Below, one piece after another: positions 12,187-18,601 of a DNA stretch of 18,601 bases. Made by a program: the position numbers and the translations under genes. The DNA is from Baffinella frigidus (Eukaryota > Cryptophyceae > Cryptomonadales > Baffinellaceae). The notes beneath the pieces are model-generated. The model did no database searches. It saw only the letters and a program-made list of their open reading frames with translations, and was not told the origin of the DNA. Positions within the stretch are counted from its first letter, which is position 1, and each line of letters opens with the position of its first letter. The DNA is taken from contig MU647226.1 of NCBI GenBank assembly GCA_026770585.1, positions 80,654-99,254 of the forward strand. The letters run 5' to 3'.

Positions 12187-12363
12187 TATCCCTTGAGTGG
12201 TCAGTAGGCTTAAGTGGCCAGTAGGCTCATACGCCCTACGGTAGGGCCCTAGAACCTGCCTAGGGCGAGTTAGGGCGACTCATCGCCCGTCCGCCACGAG
12301 GTCGTAGGCAGGTCCTATGGCCATACGGTAGGGCGTAGGAGCCTACTGGCCACTTACGGGATA
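12187..12363. mobile_element. Family B composite element (177 bp)
   Basis: The left end is present twice in tandem (CCCTTGAGTGGTCAGTAGGC then TTAAGTGGCCAGTAGGCTCA), followed by an extra GGGCGA-containing middle and a single right end CCACTTACGGGATA. Looks like a recombined or partly duplicated copy. Confidence 0.75.
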
Positions 12364-12477
12364 GCCGGTAGAGAGGCGGGCGCTTCTCAGGTCCAGACGT
12401 GCCCCTGCGAGCGGAGAGAGGATCAGCCCACACAGAGGGCTACCAAGGGATTTTCGGCCCAAATCGGGCCACCTTTC

Positions 12478-12540
12478 CGTTACCTTATCCGTAGGAACCC
12501 CCCTATGCCCCTACGGGTTGCCTACCGTAGGGTCGTAGGT
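12478..12540 (+). repeat. Palindromic CCTACGG repeat, second copy
   Basis: Reverse complement of 5011-5072 (CGTTACCTTATCCGTAGGAA, CCCTATG, GCCTACCGTAGGGTCGTAGG). TCTTCTCAGGTCCAGACGTG occurs on both sides (about 12383 and 12541). Confidence 0.75.
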
Positions 12541-12608
12541 CTTCTCAGGTCCAGACGTGTTCCTGCGCCCGGAGAGCGGATCAGCCGCGGGGGTGGATCT
12601 CATCCGGA

Positions 12609-12761
12609 CGAGTATTTTCCGAAAATACGATTTTAAAAGTATTTTCAACGAAAATTACTACACAATTTGCCTGTACTTTTTAAAATGGTCACGTCCGTGT
12701 AGTAATTTTCGTTGCAAATCGGTTCGGTGGTCCCCGAAATCGTATTTTTGGAAAATACTCG
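12609..12761. mobile_element. Family E hairpin element, copy 5
   Basis: Arms CGAGTATTTTCCGAAAATACG / CGTATTTTTGGAAAATACTCG, then TTTTCAACGAAAATTACTACACA and CGTGTAGTAATTTTCGTTG. The loop (12665-12695) is 31 nt and unrelated to the other copies. Confidence 0.77.
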
Positions 12762-12802
12762 CCGCGATTAGATCGCACTGCAGGCAATTTCATCTGAACG
12801 AG

Positions 12803-12907
12803 TATCCCTTAAGTGACCAGTAGGCTCATACGCCCTACCGTAGGGCCCTAGGACCTGCCTAGGACCTCTTGTCCGTCAAATTTGACTGCCTGACCACTTA
12901 AGGGATA
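12803..12907. mobile_element. Family B hairpin element, copy 6 (105 bp)
   Basis: Ends TATCCCTTAAGTGACCAG and TGACCACTTAAGGGATA, with CCTAGGACCTGCCTAGGACC and GTCAAATTTGAC inside. Confidence 0.87.
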
Positions 12908-12911
12908 CAGG

Positions 12912-13008
12912 TTGAACGATCTGGCAACGAAATTACTACACAGTTGTTTTTACTATTACTTGTATGGACCAATTGTGTAGTAATTTTCGTTGCCAGATCG
13001 TACTCAAT
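12912..13008. mobile_element. Family E hairpin element, copy 6
   Basis: CGATCTGGCAACGAAATTAC and GTAATTTTCGTTGCCAGATCG bracket the stem; the loop (12943-12973) is 31 nt with its own sequence. It starts within a few bases of the end of family B copy 6. Confidence 0.8.
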
Positions 13009-13069
13009 TGGAATACTCCGCAGAACTAAATCGCTATCCCCCGGAGAGGGATTGATAGCGAGACATAGC

Positions 13070-13162
13070 GCGCGAGAGAGAGAGAGCGCGCGAGCGAGCG
13101 AGCGAGAGAGCACGAGAGAGCGCGAGCGAGCGAAAGAGAGAGGCAGAGAGAGAGAGAGAACA
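13070..13162. repeat. GA/GCGA microsatellite
   Basis: GAGAGAGAG and GCGAGCGAGC low-complexity tract. Confidence 0.9.
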
Positions 13163-13239
13163 CTGTGGTAAAGCCTACAATGTCCCTATCCCCAAGACCC
13201 AAGCACGGTCCTGCGGGGGGGGTTCGCCCTCGACGACGG

Positions 13240-13368
13240 TACAGGGGTACCTCGCTCATACGTTTCCAAGAAACTACCCCCTTCCTAGGACCACCATAGG
13301 GCCCTAGACATTGGCCTACTGTAGGGCACTAGGGCGAGGCAGTTTCTTCTGAGCGAGGTACCCCTGTA
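13240..13368. mobile_element. Family A hairpin element, copy 4 (129 bp)
   Basis: Ends TACAGGGGTACCTCGCTCAT and GAGCGAGGTACCCCTGTA; 8 bp longer than the 121 bp copies (extra CGTTTCC after the left terminal repeat). Confidence 0.85.
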
Positions 13369-13389
13369 TGTCACGGGAGACGATTGACA

Positions 13390-13517
13390 TACAGGGGTAC
13401 CTCGCTCAGATTTCAGAAGAAACTGCCTCCCCCTAGGACCCTACAGCAGGCCTATGCCCAGGGCCCTATGGTGGTCCTATGGGGTAGGCGCTTTCTCATG
13501 AGCGAGGTACCCCTGTA
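13390..13517. mobile_element. Family A hairpin element, copy 5 (128 bp)
   Basis: Ends TACAGGGGTACCTCGCTCAG and GAGCGAGGTACCCCTGTA. TGACA precedes it and TGTCA follows, so the pairing extends outside the TA; copy 4 likewise ends in TGTCA, 21 bp away. Confidence 0.85.
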
Positions 13518-13556
13518 TGTCACCAGGGACGAGGCGGAGGTGCACCACTCCAAAAC

Positions 13557-13586
13557 GAGGATCCTATTTACGTGTGGGGTTGCAAA
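13557..13586 (+). repeat. 30 bp dispersed repeat
   Basis: Same as 4281-4310 with one or two changes (ATCCTATTTACGTGTGGGGT). Origin unknown. Confidence 0.8.
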
Positions 13587-13686
13587 CAATGGCGAAAGGG
13601 GGGGGGGGGGCGCACATGGGAGGGGCGGGGTTTGGCCGCGGAGCTCCCGTCAAGGCGGCGGACGAGTGTGTACATGTGAGGGGTAG

Positions 13687-13988
13687 TGTCTCCCGACACC
13701 ATCTCAACATCCACCTGCCAAGTTGGAGTGTTTCCCCCCCAAGTTAGAGCGATTCCCCCCCAAGTCTCAAGATCCACCTGCCCCCCCCCGGCTCTACGTT
13801 AGAGCGTTTTTTTTGACACCAGTAGGCTAATAAAACCATCAAATAATGCCAACAGCCTCCGTGTTTTCTCCCCGACATGATCTCAACACCCACCTGCCAA
13901 ATTAGACCGATTTGTGTTCCAAGTTAGAGCAATTGTTTTACGCCTGTAGGCTAAGAAAACCATCAAATGATGCCAACAGCCTCCCTAT
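13687..13988 (+). repeat. Diverged tandem duplication
   Basis: TCTCCCGACACCATCTCAAC is followed by ATCCACCTGCC, AAGTTAGAGCG, GTAGGCTAATAAAACCATCA and TGCCAACAGCCTCC; the whole order returns once more from about 13867. A third start (CCACCTGCC, CTCCAAGTTACAGCG) is at 14537-14590. Confidence 0.7.
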
Positions 13989-14254
13989 CTTAGAGGAGCG
14001 CCGGCAAAAGTGGCCGTCTCCACTTGGAGAGGGAGCTCCGAGAAAAATGGGCGGCAGGAGGCTGCCCTGCTCTCTGGCCGGGGCCACAGAGCTGCTCCCG
14101 GCACGCTTCTTCGAGGAAACCCGTAGCGCATAGCCACATCTACGAGATGCCCGCGACTCTCCGCGCAGCGGTGCCGAACCGCGCGCGCCAGCCCCGCTGG
14201 TCAGCTGGAGGCCGGAAACCCGGACTCGAGGGTCAAGTTCTGGGGCTGCCGCTG

Positions 14255-14386
14255 GATCAGGGCCTCGAGCGTGGCGCCATGTTGGAGCTGTTCATCATGT
14301 GGTCAGGATTGTCGAGCCAGAATTTCGATTTCTTCCCTGTGCCATCGGGCAGGGGCGAGGAGCGGTGCGCCTCCTCCGCGCCATGA
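14255..14386 (-). other. Possible exon, unassigned
   Basis: The minus strand reads EEAHRSSPLPDGTGKKSKFW then LDNPDHMMNSSNMAPRSRP before a stop. Composition is protein-like, but no family is recognised and no convincing splice sites were fixed. It could belong to the PDZ gene upstream of it on the same strand. The plus-strand frame here is equally open. Confidence 0.25.
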
Positions 14387-14413
14387 AAAGGATCGACTTT
14401 TGCGGGCCCTTTT

Positions 14414-14495
14414 CTCACAATTTTTTGAGCTAATCGATTTAATTATGATTCATAAGCAAATTTACCTATGCCATAGTAAACTCTGCTATGATTTC
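14414..14495 (+). repeat. 82 bp direct repeat, left copy
   Basis: CTCACAATTTTTTGAGCTAA onward, AT-rich; the copy at 14946-15027 has two differences noticed. CTCACAATTTTTTGAG is itself a small inverted repeat. Confidence 0.9.
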
Positions 14496-14723
14496 TCCTA
14501 TGAATCAACTTTTGATTCTGGAGCACCCCCGACTATCTCCCGAGACCATCTCAACATCCACCTGCCCCCCCCCGGCTCCAAGTTACAGCGGTGTTCACAC
14601 CCCACACAGCGGGCTACGAAGGGATTTTCGGTACAGAGACATCTCATAAGAATGTCTCGGTACACAGGCATCATCAATCGACATTTCGACCAGAAAAACA
14701 GCGAGGTTGGTTGAGGTTAGGAC

Positions 14724-14785
14724 CTTTGCGCCCGCGGGGCCCTTGAGGAACAGGACGACGTCGTCTGTGTTTTTGTAGTACTCAC
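14724..14785 (-). pseudogene. PDZ exon 3'-end fragment
   Basis: Minus strand reads EYYKNTDDVVLFLKGPAGAK followed by GTCC, equivalent to the end of the exon piece at 15907-16002. The following STNLAVFLVE is shared with the fragment at 14880-14926, so the duplicated unit includes flanking sequence. Confidence 0.6.
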
Positions 14786-14879
14786 TAAGAATGTCTCGAT
14801 ACACAGATATCTCGTGAGAATGTCTCGGTACACAGACATCACAATCGATAGTTCGACCAGAAAAACAGCGAGGTTGGTT

Positions 14880-14926
14880 GAGGTTGGTTGGCCAGCGGGC
14901 CCCTTGAGGAGCAACACAGAATCGTG
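14880..14926 (-). pseudogene. PDZ exon 3'-end fragment (degraded)
   Basis: Reads DSVLLLKGPAGQ; the AAG|GT donor is lost. Immediately beside it, 14926-14948 carries the GPAGS-coding sequence in the opposite orientation. Confidence 0.5.
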
Positions 14927-14945
14927 TGGTCCAGGGCCCCGCTGG

Positions 14946-15027
14946 CTCACAATTTTTTGAGCTAATCGATTTAATTATGATTCATAAGTAAATTTACCTA
15001 TGCCATAGTAAACTCTCCTATGATTTC
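14946..15027 (+). repeat. 82 bp direct repeat, right copy
   Basis: Second copy of 14414-14495. It separates the first two PDZ fragments from the rest. Confidence 0.9.
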
Positions 15028-15067
15028 GGAGCCAGGATCAACTTGCGGAGCCTGGCTCCGCGCGGGG

Positions 15068-15765
15068 GCGGCAAACGGCTCAAGCGCGGACGAATAAAAT
15101 CACACGGATCAAATCAAACCAAAAATCAAACCAAATCAAACCAAAAGAACTCAAAGAGCGCGGTTGGTGTGTGTTAGTGTGGGGCGGGACATTGGAGCCT
15201 GCGGGACCTTTGCGGGGCTAGACACGCAGGTGGCAAATGGCTCGTTCGCGGACGAATCAAAACAAACCAAATTAAATGTTGGGACCTTGAAGCCAGCGGG
15301 GCCCTGGACCACACGAGGCTATCCATGCGGACAGAATAAATGTCGATTGTAAGCATTTGTGTAGTAATTTTGGTATGTTTGGTCGAATAGATGGACACGC
15401 TACACGCTTGACCCTTATCCCCAATTTCTCCCCCCAAAACTTGAAATTGACATTTATTCTGTTCGCATGGATAGCCTTGTGTGGGAAGAGCCAAGCGCGG
15501 ACCAATAGAATCACGCACAGTAAATCAAACCAAAAATCACACCAACAACCCAAAACAATTCAAAAGGCGCGGTCGGGACCTTGGAACCGGCAGGCCCCTT
15601 GGGGAGTAGGACCACGTCCGGCAAACGGCTCAAGCGCGGACGAATTCAAATCAAACACATCAAATCAAACCAAAAAAACTCGAAAGGCGCGGTTGGTGGA
15701 TGTTAGTGTGGGAAGGGACCTTGGAGCCCGCGGGGCCTTTGAGGAGTAGGACCACGTTGTCTTAC
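15068..15765 (-). repeat. Array of about 150 bp units with PDZ exon ends
   Basis: Four to five units share the order CGGCTCAAGCGCGGACGAAT, an AAATCAAACC-rich part, CGCGGTTGGTGTGTGTTAGTG and a minus-strand GPAGS-K coding end. Ends lie at about 15185-15228 (KGPAGSNVP), 15280-15312 (QGPAGFKVP), 15570-15612 (LPKGPAGSKV) and 15716-15765 (NVVLLLKGPAGSKVP). The inverted-repeat element at 15309-15484 interrupts the array. Confidence 0.7.
15309..15484. mobile_element. Family F inverted-repeat element, copy 1 (176 bp)
   Basis: CCACACGAGGCTATCCATGC and GCATGGATAGCCTTGTGTGG form the ends, followed inward by AGAATAAATGTCGAT / TTGACATTTATTCT. Relative to copy 2 (17952-18102) it has about 28 extra bp at 15354-15382, containing the right half of a family E stem (TGTGTAGTAATTTT). 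Confidence 0.85.
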
Positions 15766-15906
15766 TTTCGTGCTAATAATTGAGGATTTCTCCCTACAAA
15801 GATACCTCATTTACCGACAAGCTGGTCGAAATTTCTTTTGATGCCAAATCAAATCAAATCAAATAAAAATCAAATTAAATCAAAGGTGAAGAAGGTGGAG
15901 AGGGAC

Positions 15907-16002
15907 CTTGGAGCCGGCAGGCCCCTTGAGGAGGAGGACTACGTCCGCGAGTGCCAGGCCGTCGATCTGAATGCCGTCCACCCCCACCACCTTCACCAAC
16001 TC
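15907..16002 (-). CDS. PDZ-domain exon fragment (best preserved)
   Basis: 32 codons on the minus strand: ELVKVVGVDGIQIDGLALAD then VVLLLKGPAGSK, ending AAG|GTCCCT. The order VDG, hydrophobic pair, DG, ALADVVLLLKGPAGSKV is the second half of a PDZ domain (betaD-betaE, helix B and the GP.GS.V turn). PDZ domains bind C-terminal peptides and scaffold membrane or signalling complexes. The first half, with the GLGF loop, was not found, so whether a working protein is made is unknown. All other PDZ pieces in the window are shorter. Confidence 0.65.
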
Positions 16003-16084
16003 CGTCGCGTCAGCCGCCCGCACACAACTCTCTCCCGCCACGCACCCTCACCATGTATTGTACAGCCCGTACGTGTGTTGTACA

Positions 16085-16120
16085 GTCTATGTGAGAATGC
16101 CATCCACCCCCACCACCTTC
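16085..16120 (-). pseudogene. PDZ exon 5'-end fragment
   Basis: Minus strand reads PVKVVGVDGIL, same as the start of the exon piece at 15907-16002. Further copies are 16219-16251 (PMKVVGVDGIL) and 16465-16511 (KVVGVDGIQIDGLAYS). Confidence 0.6.
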
Positions 16121-16143
16121 ACAGGGTAACGCGAAATCAGAGA

Positions 16144-16250
16144 AGTTACGGCATTGACTTGGGGTAACCAACGAGCTGAAATTAGGGTAGTTAGGCCTAC
16201 GCCATTGACTACGGTATCAGAATGCCGTCCACCCCCACCACCTTCATAGG
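16144..16250. repeat. Direct repeat with PDZ start, left copy
   Basis: TTACGGCATTGACTTGGGGT, GAGCTGAAATTAGGGTAGTT, AGGCCTACGCCATTGA and then the PDZ start. Right copy is 16396-16505, about 252 bp away. Confidence 0.8.
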
Positions 16251-16395
16251 CCACGGCAGGTCATCAGTCGGAATTCCAGGACGCAACGGTTCGTTTCGTG
16301 GTACTAAATGGTACGTACTCACCCGGCGACACGCAACTCCTCGTCCTTTCCACGTCCGATTAGTCACTCCGAATTTCGGATCCGGTGGATAGACG

Positions 16396-16505
16396 TCAGC
16401 GAGTTACGGTATTGACGTAGGGTAACGACCGAGCTGAAATTAGGGTAGTGAGGCCTACGCTATTGAGTACGCCAGGCCGTCGATCTGGATGCCATCCACC
16501 CCCAC
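16396..16505. repeat. Direct repeat with PDZ start, right copy
   Basis: Second copy with a longer PDZ piece (IQIDGLAYS). It is cut immediately after the VVGVDG-coding part by family B copy 7. Confidence 0.8.
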
Positions 16506-16511
16506 CACCTT

Positions 16512-16616
16512 TATCCCTTAAGTGGCCAGTAGGCTCATACACCCTACCGTAGGGCCCTAGGACCTGCCTAGGACCTCTTGGCGGTCAAATTTGACCGGCT
16601 GGCCACTTAAGGGATA
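16512..16616. mobile_element. Family B hairpin element, copy 7 (105 bp)
   Basis: Ends TATCCCTTAAGTGGCCAG and TGGCCACTTAAGGGATA, with GGTCAAATTTGACC inside. Inserted at a TA directly after CCACCACCTT of a PDZ start fragment. Confidence 0.88.
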
Positions 16617-16698
16617 GGGTACCGCGCTGCATTCAGAGTAGTTGAGCCTGCGGTATTGACTGGGGCGGACGGCATGCCATCAACCGCCACCGTGTCTC

Positions 16699-16755
16699 AC
16701 AAAACTCCGTTTGTGTGTGAGCCAGCCGAAAACTCCGTTTGTGTGTGAGCCTGCC
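16699..16755 (-). repeat. AACTCCGTTTGTGTGTGAG repeat, inverted copies
   Basis: Two tandem units, reverse complement of the 33 bp unit at 17230-17361. A single forward unit is at about 16839-16864. Confidence 0.75.
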
Positions 16756-16912
16756 GCGACCCCCCCCGCTAGCGCACCGTCAGCCCCCACTCCCCACCAC
16801 CTCGCTGGAGACGACACGCCGAGCCGAGTGAGGCAGAGCTGTCTCACACAAAAACGGAGTTTTAGAGCTAGCATGCGAACCCGAGGGAGGCAGTGCTAGA
16901 ACGCTGCTTTAA

Positions 16913-16990
16913 CAGGGTAAGGTCCTGAAAAATGGGTAGTTAGGCCTACGGTATCGCCTACGGCAGGCCGTAGGGCTCCTAGGACCTAAC
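16913..16990 (+). mobile_element. Family D half-element
   Basis: AGGGTAAGGTCCTGAAAA, GCCTACGGTATCGCCTACGG and CCGTAGGGCTCCTAGGACC match the left half of 17693-17844; the right half is absent. Confidence 0.75.
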
Positions 16991-17049
16991 GACGTTTCCT
17001 GTGCCGGCATAGGAAGCCGGCAAAGTGACGACAGAGGAACAAGGTGTGA

Positions 17050-17189
17050 GCGTCCTAGCCCTGCCTCACTTAATCTGGGCGCCTCATTAAAAACATTTAC
17101 ACGCTGTTTGTACTAGAGCGTTTGTACGAAGTCCTGTTCTAAATGTACTTAATGCGGACCCCAAATTAACGGAGGCAGAGCTAGGACGC
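17050..17189. mobile_element. CTAGCTCTGCCTCAC-ended element (140 bp)
   Basis: GCGTCCTAGCCCTGCCTCAC at the left pairs with GGAGGCAGAGCTAGGACGC at the right. The interior has TTTGTACTAGAGCGTTTGTAC, a short repeat. Non-coding. Confidence 0.8.
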
Positions 17190-17229
17190 GGCACGTGTCT
17201 CCAGCTCTGAACAGTACATTTCCGCGCGG

Positions 17230-17361
17230 GAGCTGTCTCACACACAAACGGAGTTTTCCTGAGAGCTGTCTCACACACAAACGGAGTTTTCCCGAGAGCT
17301 GTCTCACACATAAACGGTGTTTTCCCGAGAGCTGTCTCACACACAAACAGAGTTTTTCCGA
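17230..17361 (+). repeat. 33 bp tandem repeat, four units
   Basis: Units of exactly 33 bp beginning GAGCTGTCTCACACACAAAC, then GGAGTTTTCCCGA. As 33 is a multiple of 3, both strands stay open (SCLTHKRSFPE on plus, CETALGKTPFV on minus). No start context or splice evidence supports expression. Confidence 0.93.
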
Positions 17362-17451
17362 GAGCGGACGGGGAGGGGGGCAGACCTTGTCCTCAGCTTT
17401 GAAGATGGGAGTCTTGATCTAAATGTATTTACTGCGGGGACCCCCGATTGC

Positions 17452-17620
17452 GTTCGTGAATACATTTAATTTCGGGAATGTCCTTCTAAACGAAGATTTG
17501 TACTAAGAACTTTTAGGGCTTCAAAATATTCGTACTTTTAGGGCTTTAAAATGTCTGGATTTGTACCAAGAAACGTTTAGAAGGACAGTTTCCGAAATTA
17601 AATCTATTCAGGTTCGCGAA
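17452..17620. mobile_element. Inverted-repeat element, TTCGTGAATACATTTAA ends
   Basis: TTCGTGAATACATTTAATTT and AAATTAAATCTATTCAGGTT pair imperfectly, then TGTCCTTCTAAACG / CGTTTAGAAGGACA pair perfectly. The middle has three ACTTTTAGGGCTT-like units. Confidence 0.77.
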
Positions 17621-17692
17621 GAGATTAACTGACGCGGGGCTAGAACCTTCTACGGACCTTCTACGGACCGTCTTGCTCTGCTTAAATAGGGT

Positions 17693-17844
17693 AAGGTCCT
17701 GAAAACCGGGTGTTTAAGCCTACGGTATTGCCTACGGTAGGCCGTAGGGCTCCTAGGACCTAATGTTTCGTAGGAACCCCCCCTGGCCCCTACGGCCTAC
17801 CGTAGGCGATACCGTAGGCTTAACTACCTGGTTTTCAGGACTTT
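17693..17844. mobile_element. Family D hairpin element (complete, about 150 bp)
   Basis: AAGGTCCTGAAAACC and GGTTTTCAGGACTT form the ends, then TTAAGCCTACGGTATTGCCT / AGGCGATACCGTAGGCTTAA and CCTACGGTAGGCCGTAGGG / CCCCTACGGCCTACCGTAGG. Half copies are at 16913 and 7318. Confidence 0.83.
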
Positions 17845-17951
17845 AGCCTTAGAGCTTCAGTGGGAGACCGGACGCGGACCGTGTCTCTCCAGCTTTGAAG
17901 TTGGGGACGGTCTCACACACAAACGGCGTTTTCTCGAGAGCGGGCGGGGAA

Positions 17952-18102
17952 CCACACGAGGCTATCCATGCGAACATAATAAATGTCGATCGTAAGCCGA
18001 ATAGATGGACATACTACACGCTTTCCGTGCAGGTACGTGACCATTCTCCCCCCCAAATTTAAAATCGACATTTATTCTGTTCGCATGGATAGCCTCATGT
18101 GG
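17952..18102. mobile_element. Family F inverted-repeat element, copy 2 (151 bp)
   Basis: Same ends as 15309-15484 (CCACACGAGGCTATCCATGC, GCATGGATAGCCTCATGTGG) but without the extra E-stem part. The frame across the right half is a by-product of the repeat. Confidence 0.85.
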
Positions 18103-18311
18103 ACCCTCGCACGCGCCTCTCTCGCGTTTCATTCAATTTTCTTGGAGCCAGATTCCCAGCTCTGCCTCACTCGGGTTGCCCTGACCGACTTTTCTCACGT
18201 TGACTTCCTGGGTTTGCGGTACAAATCCGTCAACGTTGGAGCGGGAAAGGGCCCAGGCTCGTGTGGAAAGGGACAGACCGTATCCCCAGCTTTGAAGTTG
18301 GGGTGTGCCGC
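18103..18311. other. No recognisable gene; short repeats
   Basis: CCCAGCTCTGCCTCACTCGG at about 18158 resembles an element end without a visible partner. CCCAGCTTTGAAGTTGGGG at about 18286 repeats at 17890 and, more diverged, at 17392. Confidence 0.4.
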
Positions 18312-18601
18312 TGCCGTCCCGCCCGGAATCAGTCGCTTGATCTGTAAAACATAACCCCTGTCAGTCTTCGCCTGTCTACGTTCTAACGGTTCTTAACGGT
18401 TTTCAACGGCTTTCAACGGTTTTCAACGGTTTTCAACGATTATCAACGGGTTTTAACGGTTTTCAACGGTTCTCAACGGCCGCAGCGGTCCCGCACGGGA
18501 TCAGTCGCTTGATCTGTAAAACATAACCCCTATCAGTCTTCGCCTGTCTACGTTCTAACGGTTCTCAACGGTTTTCAACGGCTTTCAACGGTTTTCAACG
18601 G
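18312..18601 (+). repeat. 172 bp higher-order repeat with TTTTCAACGG decamers
   Basis: A unit made of a unique part (ATCAGTCGCTTGATCTGTAA, AACATAACCCC, GTCTTCGCCTGTCTACG) plus about ten 10 bp units TTTTCAACGG starts near 18315. It starts again exactly 172 bp later and runs off the right edge. Confidence 0.92.

Noticed and set aside
2190-13000. E hairpins as a CRISPR-like array because of 30 nt variable segments between conserved sequences
   Set aside because: Copies are dispersed over 10 kb, the flanks are inverted and not direct repeats, there are no cas genes, and the DNA is eukaryotic.

Overview
This is eukaryotic nuclear DNA, most likely from a protist or alga. The window has no prokaryotic operon structure, no continuous long gene, GT-AG introns, plant/alga-type telomere-like heptamers (CCCTAAA and relatives) and a very high load of short non-autonomous hairpin elements. 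The lineage cannot be fixed from the sequence. A cryptophyte-like alga is only a guess.

Only two protein families are recognisable, both on the minus strand and both broken up by repeats. (1) A peroxiredoxin-like (AhpC/TSA, thioredoxin-fold) gene. Its exons at 8542-8709, 8242-8339, 7994-8106, 7569-7704 and 2910-3026 give a reading frame with the active-site run FYRGFWCPYC and the later run VLSDPGD. The last two exons join in phase 0 across a 4.5 kb intron filled with hairpin elements. Extra partial copies of the last exon lie beside it, and the C-terminal exon was not found. (2) A PDZ-domain array at about 14.7-16.5 kb. One exon piece (15907-16002) reads through VDGIQIDG ... LLLKGPAGSK, and many truncated copies of its two ends surround it.

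Layout: 0-2.9 kb, heptamer satellites (TTTGGGG, AAGCAAG, GGGTTGA), a 193 bp near-perfect inverted repeat and the first hairpin elements. 2.3-3.2 kb, peroxiredoxin exon and its partial duplicates. 3.2-7.5 kb, the intron, holding at least a dozen inverted-repeat elements, some nested. 7.6-8.7 kb, upstream peroxiredoxin exons. 8.7-11.6 kb, no recognisable gene, with CT/GA microsatellites, a compound hairpin and a 250 bp telomere-like tract. 11.7-13.5 kb, a dense cluster of TA-bounded hairpin elements. 13.5-16.7 kb, duplicated segments and the PDZ fragments. 16.7-18.6 kb, more inverted-repeat elements, a 33 bp repeat and a 10 bp satellite inside a 172 bp higher-order repeat running off the right edge.

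The main systematic feature is a set of short palindromic element families. Family A is 121 bp in three of five full copies, family B 105 bp in most full copies; both begin and end in TA. Family E has a conserved stem (GAAAATTACTACACA and its complement) enclosing a loop of constant 30-31 nt whose sequence differs between most copies. No transposase, tRNA, rRNA or CRISPR array was recognised.
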